A stretch of DNA of 64,000 nt from Adiantum capillus-veneris (lineage: Eukaryota; Streptophyta; Polypodiopsida; Polypodiales; Pteridaceae): NCBI GenBank assembly GCA_014529385.2, contig CM043960.1, positions 29,481,396 through 29,545,395 of the forward strand. Reading direction: 5' to 3'. Made by a program: the position numbers and the translations under genes. Positions 35,700-48,489 of the stretch are shown piece after piece (positions within the stretch are counted from its first letter, which is position 1; each line of letters begins with the position of its first letter). The notes beneath the pieces were generated by a model. It searched no databases. It was not told where the DNA came from and worked only from the letters and a program-made list of their open reading frames with translations.

Positions 35700-37160
35700 T
35701 GGGAGGTCTACAACTACCCCAACCACTAATAATGGCTCACATGACCGCCACCCACCAACCCTAAAGTAGGGGCATCAAAATTCAGTGGGGGGTAAGATTC
35801 TTAGGATGCTGACAACCATGTGGGACAATTTGAGACTAGGTGGTCTGCAAGTGGCTATGATGTGCTCTATAATGATGCAATAAAGAAAGAGCACTTTGTA
35901 GCAATACTGTAGGGGAAAGCAATAACATGGTTCATACAATATGGTATAACATTTCTTAGATTATGATAACTTGACAAAAAGATTAAGATTCAGGGTAGAA
36001 AAATCCCTGAAGATGTCCTGAAGAAAATCAAGCAAAAGGATATATTGGTAGAGAATTATGCACAACAGTTCAGAAACCCGATGAGAGTAGATTGCAAGCA
36101 AATCAAAGACCGTCCTGGGAGAAATACGGTGATTACTTATGTAGAGGTTTGAGGAGGCAACTACAGAGTGTTGTTGCAGGCCATGCACCTCTCACCCAAC
36201 CATAGTATTTAGGCAACTTAGTAGATGCAGCAATGAGGGCTGGAAGAAGGTATGGGACAAGTGACCATAAGAAAAGTAAGAAGAAGAAATCCAAGCAGGA
36301 TTCAAATTTAGGAGAGGAAGATTCAGATTCAAATGAAGATGAGGATTTAGATTTAAATTTAGATCAAGAGTCAGATAATGATGAGGATGAAGAGGACACT
36401 TGGAGTACAAAGAAGAAAAAGAGATCATAGAAGAAGGATGCCAAGCCAAAAAAGAAAAAAGGCAAAAGAAAGAAGAAGCCTTGGAAAATCAGATTTTGAT
36501 GATGCTACTAGTATCAACAAACTGATTTTGGAGAAGCTAAAGGAGATTCAACCTTCATCATTTGCAAATGCTTCAAAACAACCATTTTGTCGCAGATATT
36601 TCAAAGGCCTAGACATGATTATGAAAATTGTTACTATAACCCTAACTTGAGGGGAAGAAGACAAACACATATTCTTGCAAAGAAGGAATGAGGGGCAAAT
36701 GTGGTGGCACCACAACCCTTCAAGACCGAATTTCAAAATTCAATTCAACTAAGGCCATTTCAACAAGGTAATTGGCAAGATGTGTAAAGATTCCAAAAAC
36801 CAAATAATCCAATGCAACCTTGTACTTACTGTGGCACTTTGGGGTGCAAGCAGGGGCTACATGTGAATTTTGGTGCAAGCACAAGAATGAGAGAGGAATT
36901 CCAATTGTGAATTACATCGCCACAAATGCATGAGTTAGCTCTTCAATAATAGAAGGATGAAGGAACCAACTTAAGTGAATGCAGTGCTTTTGGAAGAAAT
37001 ACCTTATTCAAATGAGCAGCAGGAAACTCAGGAAACAGACAAAAATTGGAAGCAATATACTAAACAACCTTAGGCAGAATTTTCAAAAATAGAAGGTGAT
37101 AGGCTTTTCATTGTTTTCATTGCGATTGCCCTTCATGCATCAAGATTGAGGAGGTTGTGG
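35700..37160 (+). pseudogene. Gag of the 5.4-kb element
   Basis: Text includes 'NHVGQFETRWSASGYDVLYN', 'KKEHFVAIL*GKAITWF' and 'QQFRNPMRVDCKQIKDRPG', the usual retrotransposon gag core with a W..F/A..W pattern. A Lys- then Asp/Glu-rich stretch follows (36233-36430), then a Cys/His cluster 'CTYCGTLGCKQGLHVNFGAS' near 36820. Several stops and frameshifts. Confidence 0.65.
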
Positions 37161-37599
37161 AAAAACTTATGGAGGTGGAAAGTTTGGCTATTACTAGATC
37201 AAAGGGGAAGCTAAAACCACAAGATGAGGAGCAAGGGAATTACCCTAAAGAACCAATTGACTGGAAAGCACATTACAAAATTAGATTTGGGGTATTAAAG
37301 GATATCTAGCTAGGTCACAAAACTGAGAAACTTGCAAAATCATGGCCATTAGGAGAAATGCAAAAAATTTGGGAAAATCTGGACAAGAAACCTTTTGAAT
37401 TTAGGAAAATAGATCCTTTTGTAAAGTCAGGGAGTTCTAAAGAGCTACCTAACAAAGGATTATCATATGATCTTTTTGAAGCTCTAATGGAAGTACCCAT
37501 TTTAGTGAAGGTGGGGCAAGTACTGAAATTGGTTCTCATTTCAGTCACACATTTTTCAAGAAACTAACAAATGAGGTCAAGGATAAAGAGGATACGCAA

Positions 37600-38184
37600 A
37601 ATGGCAAAAGTAGTCAAATTGATCTGGCACAAGTTGATTGTGGAGATGTTGCTCTAGTGGATGTAGACTATAAAGTACCAATGATAAACATTTCCATTAG
37701 GAAGGTTTATTTGTCAGATGTCCTAGTGGATGGAGGCTCAGGAGCAAACATTCTCCCTGAATCAGTTTGTCACAAGCTGAATCTCTTGAAGTGGGACCCA
37801 ACACCTTTTCAAGTTAAAATTGCTGATCAAAGAAGAGTACAACCCTTAGGAATTCTTAGAAACCAAACAATACGTGTAATAGGACTAACCTTTGTGGTTA
37901 GTTTTGTTGTGCTGAGGTTAAAAGAATCAAGATGTTCTTACCCAATGATTTTGGGAAGACCATGGTTAAGGGCAGCCAAGGTGAAACAACTCTGGGGTGC
38001 AGATACCATTTTCATTAAACGAAAAAAGAAGAAGATTAGAATGCAAATGATTCCAAAGAAGGCTATTCCACCTGGATTCAGATCTTTGTATGTAGAAGAA
38101 ATAAGATGGGTGAAAACATTGAAGAAGATGAGGAAGAAGAGTTTCTTCAAAGAAATAATACAGTGGTTCCAATATTTGAAGTAG
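37600..38184 (+). pseudogene. Retropepsin-like aspartic protease of the 5.4-kb element
   Basis: The ORF at 37657-38184 has 'VLVDGGSGANILPESVCHKL' (catalytic Asp in a DGGSGAN box) and, about 70 residues later, 'YPMILGRPWLRAAKV' (the conserved I-L-G-R-x-W-L). This is the usual retropepsin pair of motifs. It is one of the longest intact frames in the element and extends ~45 residues beyond the fold before a stop. Confidence 0.8.
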
Positions 38185-38512
38185 ATGTGCAAAAATTTGT
38201 AGATTCAGTTGAGATTCAGGAACATGTACTTGAAAAAACTTAGTAAGAAAACAGTAAAAACAACAAATGATCAGAGGATGCAAGAAGAACATGAGACAGC
38301 TGAAGCTATAAAGCATGCAGAAAGAATGTTTGAAGATCAGCACTTGACTTGGTGAAAAATTTTGCAGGACAAATCCACCTCAACTTCTCAGCTTTATAGA
38401 GGGAGAAGTTTCAACTGCAGGCACAGGTTTTGAATTACAAAAAGTGAGAAAAAGGAGTGATGAAGATGCCAAATTGATTCAGGAGTAGGAGGATGCAATT
38501 GAATATCTAAGA

Positions 38513-39241
38513 TTGGAATTAAAGAATGCTAAAGACTCAACATTTTTTTACAAGTCTCAAATTAATAGGAGGGAAAGCATTGCAGAAAAGATTCAGGAAT
38601 GGAAGGATCAGTGGGTTTCAAGATTGACTGAACAATTGGATATGCTACAATTTGATTATTCAAAGTTGCAGTCTGAAAATAATATCTTATTCAGCACGTT
38701 CCAAGCTTGCAAAGAGTTGGAGAGAAAATTAAGGGATATGTCTGATGATGACTTAGATCTTGATTGGTGGTACATGTTACCACAAGATGTAGAAGTTCTT
38801 AAATCATAGGTGAGGAAGCAAGGTGAACAGGTGTGGATGGAAATTAGGAAGAAAATATTTTCTCTAGTGAACATTCCATACCAAGTTTTTGCTAAGGAGG
38901 AACCAAATGCAGAGTATTTTCTACTTCAAAAGCAATTTGAGGACTTGCAACTGGAGATGACTGAACTTAAAACAAAGATAGCTGTAGGATCAATTCAGGA
39001 GAAATCACAAAATGAGGAGACACTAGTGGTAATAGTTCAGGAGACCACCGTGAACAAAGATTTGTTTACATTGGTTGAGGTAGCAAAAAAGAAAGTAAAC
39101 ATGGAGGAGGGTCAGCAAAGACTTGTAGTTGATGAGAATACTGTACAAGTGGCAGTTCAACAGGATGAGCCAAAAAGTATTGTAGCAAAAATTATACAAA
39201 AAATCTTTCAAATGAATGAAAGAAAGGAGGAATCTGAGTAA
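38513..39241 (+). pseudogene. Coiled-coil ORF in the position normally held by pol
   Basis: Two in-frame segments separated by one TAG (38807-38809). They hold long charged helices ('ESIAEKIQEWKDQWVSRLTE', 'EQLDMLQFDYSKLQSENNI', 'QKQFEDLQLEMTELKTKIAV') and a Val/Gln/Glu-rich tail. No RT, integrase or envelope-like feature. It may be an accessory structural protein or the tail of gag-pro. Function unknown. Confidence 0.6.
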
Positions 39242-39647
39242 TTACTAAGTAAGAAGGAAGAAGAAACAAACCAAGGATAGTTTGAAGGGGATTTTGGAGA
39301 CCAACAATTTGATGTGGAGATGGTTGACCAGGTGAACACTTTGGAGGAGCCCTTAGGGGAGTTGCCAAAGTCTTTATTTTATATGATAGATTGAAAAAAG
39401 TGTTTTTCAACACTAAGTAGGGGAACAAGGGGAGTGTATGAAAGGTTAACATAATGTAGCTTGTGTAACTTGGATTCAGTTCCAGGCACTGCACTTTGCA
39501 TATGATAAGCTATGATCTCTCAAATTTTGAACAAGGGATGTGATGAATTTGAGTCAAAAGTTTTTGCTAAAGCAAAACTTTTTACCACCGAGCTGTGCCA
39601 AATATTAAACCCATAAGTCAAAAGTCTTTATGTTGCAGTAAAGTGTT

Positions 39648-40076
39648 TGTAGCTTTTTAGGTTATTTTCAGTTTTTTGTAAGGGAAAAAGGACAAATTAA
39701 CAAATAAAAGAGAGCAAAACTTCTAATTGACAAAAGGCTAGAGAATTTTTTGTGGGGGGGGGGGGGGGGGTGGTTGGAGAGGGGAGGGGGAAGGGGGAAA
39801 TGACAAATACACCAAGTTTACACCAAACGTGTTTCGCTATATTAGCTCATATGTAATGTTTTGATGTGAATGGGATGAAGGAGAAGAAGAGGTTTTACTA
39901 TGTGTGATGGCATTCCTTTTGTTTGCTCTATTTTCAGTTTTCAGCTGCAACTCAGGTTCCTGAATGTTTCCTCATTTTTTTCTATACTGCAAATTATCTG
40001 AACACAGACTTAATGAATTGAATGCCTCTAAGTAATGATTATGCAATGTTTGTGATTCCTCATAAGCCTAATAACA
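39648..40076 (+). repeat. 3' LTR of the gag-protease element
   Basis: Matches 34647-34957 but holds ~110 extra bases, including G-runs at about 39757-39770. Flanked on the right by resumed Gypsy pol sequence. Confidence 0.8.
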
Positions 40077-40415
40077 TAAGATTTCTTGAAGGAGATTCAA
40101 TATCTAGGTAATATTATCTCCAAATATGGATCCAAATGGACCTTGAAAAGTTGAAGGTAGTAAAAGGATGGCCTATACACATGAATCTATATGCATTGAG
40201 AAGCTTTATAGGAATGTGTGCATACTTCATAGGAACATCTCCCAAATAGGGATCCAAATGCACCCCCTGGAAAGTTTGAGGTAGTAAAATATTGGCATAT
40301 ACCCATGAATCTATATGAATTGAGAAGCTTTATAGGAATGTGCGCATATTATAGATGCTATATAGAAAAATTCTCATTCATAACAATGGTATTATATGGA
40401 TTAACTATAAAGAAT
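40077..40415 (+). pseudogene. Second Gypsy pol relic, part 2 (RT C-terminus), with internal duplication
   Basis: It continues the frame left at 34646: 'LEGDSISR/QYLGNIIS', 'VVKGWPIHMNLYALRSFIGM'. A segment with 'aagctttataggaatgtg' occurs twice (40201 and 40325), a 124-bp tandem duplication. It corresponds to 17830-18025 in the left element. Confidence 0.75.
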
Positions 40416-41545
40416 CTATACTATATATAATAGGAGGAGGGATTCAGGCTGCCATATGTTGGAAAATCCTTCCTCTGGCCATCCTCTCTATTCCAGTGTC
40501 GTGTTTTGAAAAGCCGTTCAATTTATGTAGAGAGCACCCACAACAGCTACTACTGACGAGTCTATCTAGGGACCCGTGTTGCATCCACCTTTAATGTTAC
40601 CCGCTCATGGGCCGTGTACAACTCTTTAGTGCTTCACCCTTCAACTTGGCTTTGTTCCTACCCCATAGTTTTCTCCCCATGGTTACTCGCCTCTGGGTGT
40701 GCAAACCACACACCTCACAACTTAACCCTTTGTCTACTCCTAAGTCCTCACGCATATACCCTTTGCCTACTCCCGAGTCCTCACGCTTGCACCCTTTTCC
40801 TAATAATCAATAGCCTATCATAGCATCAACCTTGCCAGCCTTGCTACCTCAGATTCTCAAGTAGCGGTGATGAGGGAGTGTAGGAGAAAATAGTCTCTCT
40901 GCATGTTTCCTTCCCACAAACACAACACAACAACAATGTCATCCTCTTTCACTTCCAATCCAATCAGGATCCAATCTTTGCACATGTTTAGAACCATTAG
41001 AAGGTCTCAAGTAGACAATTCACTCAGACACCCTTCTATGCTTGTGAGAGAGGCTAAAACTCCTCTCTTTGCAAGGCCTTCTCCTCCTGGAACCCCCCCT
41101 TCTCCAACCCTGCTTGCCCCGGCCCCTGCCTCCTCCTCATTGGTCAGTATTGAGTATCAACACCAATGCGCTAGGAAACTCCAACACTATTTCTAGGATT
41201 GCAAGATTGAGTGGCAGCCTATCAAGGGATGTTTGGCATTGTAATTGGGCTACTCATGGTATACATACGCCACTGATCAGACTTTGCACACCAAATGAAG
41301 ATTATCATATCAAATCTTTGATGAATAGGAATGAGAATCAGTGAAGAGGATGATGTTTTTTTTTTTTGTAGACTAGCCCTTACTTCCACATATTGTATTT
41401 TTGACTCGATAGCAAAAGAGGGAAAAGGAAACAGATTTTTCTGCCTCTACCTCTGTCCATGTAATTGCCAAAATTCTCCTCATGGTTTTTATTGTGTTGT
41501 ATTATCATGTATCACACAACACACGTATGGAATTCATCGTGTTGT
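40416..41545 (+). other. Unassigned; possible 5' LINE remnant near 41150-41230
   Basis: No clear gene. The frame at 41069-41344 reads 'VLSINTNALGNSNTISRIAR', which resembles the start of an L1-type endonuclease ('SWNxxGL..') but lacks downstream motifs. The preceding Ser/Pro-rich frame (40903-41196) is unrecognised. A short duplicated phrase, 'ctactcc.agtcctcacgc', occurs at about 40735 and 40769. Confidence 0.3.
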
Positions 41546-41555
41546 TGTTGTTGTT

Positions 41556-41857
<302 letters not shown>

Positions 41858-42470
41858 ATTATCGTCCTCGGACCAAATCTACATGTGATGTAGTAGTTGT
41901 ATGGTTGATAAGTGACTCTTGATGCTCCAAAATTGTGGTGATGAGAGTTGCAATGGAGAGCCCACACAGTGGCTGGGAGAGGAAAGTATGTAGGTCTAAG
42001 TCATGGCTAAAAATGTGAGGGAAGAAAGTTTGGATGTGACCAAAAGTTGAGCATTCTAGTACTGTGTGGTAGTCAGACTTTCAAACTTGCAGTGGACATA
42101 ATGTGCACAATTGATTTGACTCTTCTCCATTGCCCCAACGCCCTGTCTTGCACTGAAGGGAGTGGGAGCTAGGCCAAATGGCTACGGTAGTGCATATCAT
42201 TTACAAGGGGATACGTTCAAGCATGTAAGGGTGAGTACGGTTTCCCCTTATAGTGAAGAACATGGTTTTGTAGTTGGGGGCAGTATGGGTGGTGTAATGT
42301 ATGAAGCGTGACCCACTGGATTTCTCCCAAACGGTAATGCATTGGCATTGTAGAAAAGCTTCATTCACTCATTGGGAGTCAATTGTGGCATCATGTAGCA
42401 AGTGTAATGTATCCCATCTCCCAATCCACTTCTTTATGTCTTACATCCACCCGCGCTCAAGATCTTGCTT

Positions 42471-44140
42471 TTATTCATATTTTGAAATTTTTTGCTTGCT
42501 TCTCATGCAATTGTAGGAAGTCGATGTGAGGGGTTTTGACGCATCTTTATCATGTAGTCCACAAGATTTACATGCCCATAACCTCAATTGGAAGAGATCT
42601 CGACTCAAGAAGTAGGAGCATATCTGGTGTTTGTGTCTTAACTTGGAGAAATTTTGTAAGAAAATGCTTTGGGACATTCTCAAACTCTTTCCAAGTAGAC
42701 TTTGAGATGATCCCGCCCAACACTTCAACTCCATAAAGAAGAACCATTTTCACCAATGTGAGCAAAAAGGTACTTCTTGAGAACCCAACACTTGATGTTT
42801 CTTACATTATACATGTTCTCAAATGCATAGTACGCTCTCTTTCCCACTTCCAAATGATGCATAGCACATTCATGCCATTTTTGATTGGTCGGAATCTCAA
42901 GGACAAGGTAGTTAAAGCTCTCAACAACTTTAAGTGTGTCATTGTTGTACACATTGTATGGCTTCTCCTCATGGTTGGTTTTCACAAGCATAACCTTTGC
43001 TTTGGATTCATTCATAATCAACCCACTATGCAAGCGAAAGTTCTCAAGGACAACCATAAGCTTTTGTGCTTCCTTTAAAGTGTGTACTAGAAGCACTACA
43101 TATCCGTATACAAAAAAAGCATGATTACCGCATTGCAAAGAGTGACATCCTTGATTAAACCCAATAGTGTTTGTAATTTTTTTTTGAAATTCCTCTTTCC
43201 ATGTGCAATTGACACATCACCTTCTCTCGGGGGGTTCACCTCTTAGACATGTAAGTGACAACGTGAGTTCAAATAAATGGGTTTTTTAATTGTCAAATTT
43301 TAAAACTTTAATAGGATTATATTCACACAAGGGGTTTTTTAATTGATTTCAGAGAAAATCCCGTACGTTTTGAAGAAAAAGGGGTCTTTTTATTACCTTA
43401 AGCATGTAAGTAAAGGGATTTTTTAATGGATGGTTTTTTGAAGGTGCATCCCTCGAGCACCTTCTCATAGATTTGAGAAACCGCAAGCATAAACTCCCTT
43501 GGCACTTGGAGTTCTTCCATCCTTCTCCACAAATTGTTACGTGGAATCATATCAAAGGCTTTCTTAAAGTCCACAAAGCAACAATACAATCACTTGCCTT
43601 TCAATTAACTTTCCTCCATGAGAACGCGAAGAGTGACAAGATGATCAATGTTGATATGGCATGGATAAAAATTTGCTTGTCCTTTTGCACACTTTCTATT
43701 CTCTTCAGCCCAATCACTCAATTTTATTTCCATTATGCACCCAAAAAACTTTGTCATAAGAGACCCAATCATTATAGTCCGATAGTTATTTTCATTCTTT
43801 ACATCCCCTCCTTTATGCAAAGGTTTGGCCCAATTAGTACTCCAATCATAAGGCATACCATGTTGAAGTGCATGGTTGAACATATCACAATTTCCAGCTT
43901 GATAGCTTGAAGATCTCCTGCTTTGTGAGTGGCCAACTTATTGAGCCCACCACATACATCCTCAATAGTAGAAAAACACGGCATACATGGGAGTGGACCA
44001 TAAAATGATAATTTTTCAGCATTTGGTTGCTCATATAGTTGCCTACAATGTGTGTACATATCCATTAGACTCAAGCTACCAAAACTCTCAACCCACTTGC
44101 CTCTCAAGGAGCTCTCAAGTTTCTCCAAAATATTCCACAT
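42471..44140 (-). pseudogene. LINE ORF2: reverse transcriptase and C-terminal part, catalytic box damaged
   Basis: Blocks: 'LATHKAGDLQAIKLEIV' (about 43960-43900), 'HGMPYDWSTNWAKPLHKGGD' with 'NNYRTIMIGSLMTKFFGCIM' (43883-43700), 'CCFVDFKKAFDMIPRNNLWR' (about 43585-43530), then 'FFVYGYVVLLVHTLKEAQKL' where an active enzyme has F/Y-A-D-D. The catalytic Asp pair is lost there. 'VLLYGVEVLGG' follows near 42740. Confidence 0.85.
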
Positions 44141-44427
44141 GCATGTACCTTTTCTTGGACTTCAAAATTGTTGCTCTACTTCCCATCTTTTTATCTTCTT
44201 TTGAATCAATGCCTATTATGTATGCAAATGACTTTGGTATTTTTCTTTGTCCATAGTTGTATCAAGCTTTATCAAGGACTTTTTTGCATCTTGACATTCT
44301 TTATCAAACCACCTTTTGCATGATTTATCTTTGTTGATACCATGGACATGCTTTTATGGCAAAGCATTCTTCGGCACAAGAACAAATAACTTTCTTGAAA
44401 GCTTCCCATTTAGTTTCCAATGGTGCA

Positions 44428-45350
44428 TCATATTGAAGCTTTGCCATCCATAAATTCCATTTCAATATACATAGGTGCCCGTTTGAAATCCATACATAGT
44501 GATAACTTCTCTTCCCTTTGGTTGAGAGTATCATGCTTAGTTGCTTCTCCACATACAAGGTCAATACATAAGGTTCGATGGTCTGATTTTAAGGTCCATT
44601 CGCCAAGCGTAAAACTCTTTATGCAATACATGATAGCTTCAGAGAGTAGCATATAGTCAATCACAATATCCTCATTATGTTTTCTACATGTAAATCCATT
44701 GGTTCCACTCCATAAAGATACACCATTGGCAATGAGCATACACGTACTATTATACATGTGTAAAAGTAACTTTCCATAGTGATTTTTCTCTTTCTCATCC
44801 ATTGACATACGATCATACAAGTGAACTTCCTCCAACTCCCTTGAAATGTATGGCATATCAAATTGTTGTGTATCATGTTGCAATATTTTTGTGCAAGCAT
44901 TCATATCCCCAAAGACAATAACATCATCTTTGCCTTTGAAATAATCAATATCTTTCTCCAAATTAAAAAATGGTTGATCTCTATCCATGCAAGCAAAAAA
45001 GGGGGATCATGATGAGGAATATAGAAACCGGCTACAATAATGGGTGCCCTTTTTGGTGTCATAATTTTCAGCCATATATAATTTTTGTGCTTGTCATCTT
45101 TCACAATTGATACAAAATCTTCCAATCCTTTATTAACCATACATGCTACCCCTTATTGCTCTCTTCATTGCTTGAGACTCTTTGACCATGTCAATGAATT
45201 TACATTGTAATCCTCCAACCCATTAATCCTTTGTGTATCACGCGTCCAAGTTTCAATAAGAAGTACAACATTGGCTCTACTTGTTAGTTCGTCAATGCCA
45301 ACCCCTACATTGCATGGGTATCCATTGCAATTCCAAAAGCATACTTTCAA
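44428..45350 (-). pseudogene. LINE ORF2: apurinic-type endonuclease domain
   Basis: Starts 'CFWNCNGYPCNVGVGIDELT', the N-terminal WN strand of APE-like nucleases, with 'VVLLIETWT' for the metal-binding Glu. Later come 'DVIVFGDMNAC' (GDxN), 'DIVIDYMLLS' and 'LKSDHRTL' (catalytic SDH). All catalytic blocks are visible but the frame breaks around 45140 and 44990. The domain nicks target DNA for target-primed reverse transcription. Confidence 0.85.
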
Positions 45351-45371
45351 TTGTAACTCGGTCTCTCATTC

Positions 45372-46313
45372 CTATTTTCTCAAGGGACTTTCATCCTCCT
45401 TTGGCACATTTTCATCATGAGAGATCTCCTTGTTTTTCTTATTCCTCTCCTCATATGCCTTGCAACACATATTTTGTTGCTTAATAGTGTGATCTTCATA
45501 TACAAAACATTTTGTATCTCTTACATAGGTCCAACTATTATAAAAAATAATCTTTTTTTTTGTCTCATCCGGTATGGTGCATACAATTGGCCGTTCTCCC
45601 GAGCGAAGAGCTCCTTGCTTACCCACTCTATGTGCTTCATAAACCATAATTCCTGAGTGGGTTTTGAAGAAATATTTGATAAAAATGACAAGAGAAGAAG
45701 GTGTCTCTAACTTCTCTTTGGGAATTCCACGAATAGCAACGTTCTTGGAACGTCGCACCCGTTCTTTTAACTCCTCTACCTCCACATTCTTAACATTCTT
45801 TGTTTGAGCCATAGCTTACATGAGGGAGGAATTAGGAACCACATTTTTACCACATACATCAGTCCAAAACTTGTTTGTACATACATTTTTCATGTCGCAT
45901 ACATCCCGGATCATGGTGTTAACTTTCTCTTCTTTCAATACATGGTCCTGCTCTACTTTGCTCATGCGCTCCTTCAAAGCATTCAAGTCCACAAGAGAGA
46001 GTTTATATTCCTTGACTTACTCTTCAAGTTGCATCAAACATCTTGTTTGCATCTCAAGTGTCCTCTTGATATTCTCATTGTCAACCACAAGAACCCTTAG
46101 CGTGTCATTCTCCATTGTAAGTGCCCGTAAGTCTTCACCTTGTTTGTTTACAGTATCTTGCAACAATACCAAGTATGCCATGATCATGGTTTTTGATGTC
46201 GTTGGTTGAGTGGTTGTGTTGATATATCCACACTTACAAGATTTTGGATCATTTTTTACAATGGTTGTGGACCTTATTGAAGAAGAAGAACCCTTGTGAG
46301 TGTAGGAAGGCAT
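45372..46313 (-). pseudogene. LINE ORF1: coiled coil and RRM-type RNA-binding domain
   Basis: 46313-46017 encodes a coiled-coil segment ('NKQGEDLRALTMENDTLRVL', 'DNENIKRTLEMQTRCLMQLE'). 45812-45372 encodes 'RSKNVAIRGIPKEKLE', 'AHRVGKQGALRSGERPIVCT' and 'KCFVYEDHTIKQQ', the pattern of an L1 ORF1 RRM/C-terminal domain, which coats LINE RNA. There is no CCHC knuckle, unlike the LINE at the right end of the window, so two LINE lineages are present. Confidence 0.8.
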
Positions 46314-46533
46314 TGTATCTAAAATAAGCGATGCGAGTCAACTTCCCCGAACTTGTCCACTTCAGAAATGTTGCTACAAAAATTCCTTCCATAACTTTGA
46401 TTTTTTTTTTTACATCAATCCATAGAGGGAGTTGTGTTATTTAATTGAGGCTATAGATTACCCAAATCAGAGTTAGGATGAAGAAGTTGGAATCTAAAGA
46501 GTGAATTGTTGTCTATTAGGTCAAAAACAGCTG

Positions 46534-46899
<366 letters not shown>

Positions 46900-46900
<1 letters not shown>

Positions 46901-47356
46901 AGAGCTAGGTGCTACCATCAAACATTTCACCTTCTTGGGAGCAAGAGGGTCTTTACAGATAGCTGCAAGGTTTCCTCCATGGATCTCTTGCTTGCAACGG
47001 ACACATATAGTAGCAAATATCTTCATCAGCACTAGCACCATAATATTCAACAACAACATCATCAACAACAAAAAAACCTTAATAATCATCAAGATCTACC
47101 ACACCAACAACATCATTACCAGGACCATGATTCCCAGGTTTCTTAAGCCCTCTCTTTGGAACCTCCTTCAGGCAAGGGTTTGTTTGATCATGATACTTTG
47201 GACCATGTAGGAGCTTCCAGTAGTTCAAGGTCAGGGTAGCTGGATGCTTCTTCTTATCAATCAAAGTATGGCATGCCATCGTATACATTAGGAGCATCCG
47301 ATCCTTCATCTTCATTGTCGTCACCCCTTGATGCTCTCTCACAACCTTGCGCAAAT
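46900..47356. other. No recognisable gene
   Basis: AT/CA-rich, with 'caacaacatcatcaacaaca' near 47049. A minus-strand open frame at 47079-47408 has no recognised motif. Confidence 0.4.
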
Positions 47357-47690
47357 GTGGGGAAGAAACCATATGAAGACACACAACCCACATGTTGGGG
47401 ATGGTCAAAATTTGAATTACTTGTCAGTCCATGACCTACATTCTACAGGTTACAATGGTGAGAAACTATGGGGAAGAAACCCTATGAACATGCACAACCC
47501 ACATGTTGGGAATGACCAAAAATTGAATGAATCTTTAGTCCATGACCTACATTCTACATGTTACAATTATGGAGCAACCGTGGGGAAGAAACCCTATGAA
47601 CACACACAACCCACATAGTGGGACTGGTAAAAATTTAAATTACTCCCAAGTCCATGACCTACATTCTGTAGGTTACAATGGTGGAAGTCA
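47357..47690 (+). repeat. Three tandem copies of a 112-bp unit that stays partly open
   Basis: Copies begin 'tggggaagaaacc.tatgaa' at 47357, 47469 and 47581. Each contains 'cacaacccacat', 'tccatgacctacattct' and 'ttacaat'. The plus frame reads 'HNPHVGDGQNLNY' and 'VHDLHSTGYN' through the first two copies, then shifts. Because 112 is not a multiple of 3, each copy would change frame. A further match follows into a PPR scrap. Confidence 0.85.
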
Positions 47691-47699
47691 TTCTCTCAA

Positions 47700-48140
<441 letters not shown>

Positions 48141-48489
48141 GCATGTAGATAGTGTTGGCTTTGATGAACTGTTCACGACATAATTTTTTTTTAATGAGAT
48201 CTAAATCCAGATATCAATATTTATTTTTGCATTTGAAGAATTTTTATAAAAGAAGTGACATGAATCAACAATGGCAGATCCAAGGCTTATGAATACCATG
48301 TTACTTACATATATTTTTAACAGAACTTTTTTCACACCTTATGAATACCATGTGTATCATGGAGAAATGTATAAAGATAGACACACTCACACATACACAC
48401 ATATATGTATTGTTGGTAAGAGCAAGTGAGACCCACCGAAGGTGGGTCGCACGAGCTGTTAATTATGTATGGACTGCAAAAGAGAATGA

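Larger units (their letters stand above)
34647..40076 (+). mobile_element. 5.4-kb LTR retrotransposon with gag and protease but no visible polymerase
   Basis: Direct repeats at 34647-34957 and 39648-40076 both begin TGTAGCTTTT and end CCTAATAACA. The gag core lies at about 35780-36180, a protease ORF at 37657-38184 and a coiled-coil ORF at 38513-39241. Only ~1.46 kb separates protease from the 3' LTR, and I see no RT, RNase H or integrase motif in it. This resembles the non-autonomous TR-GAG type, which uses enzymes of relatives. The element interrupts a Gypsy pol frame, which resumes at 40077. No clean 5-bp target duplication remains. The LTRs differ by an indel with a G-run, so it is not young. 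Confidence 0.75.
42300..46316 (-). mobile_element. Near full-length L1-like LINE, degenerate
   Basis: Read on the minus strand from 46313 to about 42470, it has the order of an L1-like element: coiled coil plus RRM ORF1, then ORF2 with endonuclease, RT and C-terminal region. The 3' end is uncertain. The region to 41860 has no further motifs and ends at the GA tracts. It lies inside the interval that separates parts 2 and 3 of the Gypsy pol relic. Many frameshifts. Confidence 0.85.

Noticed and set aside
39757-39770. G-run as a polypurine tract or quadruplex element
   Set aside because: It lies inside the 3' LTR in a segment absent from the 5' LTR, so it is a later expansion and not the priming site.
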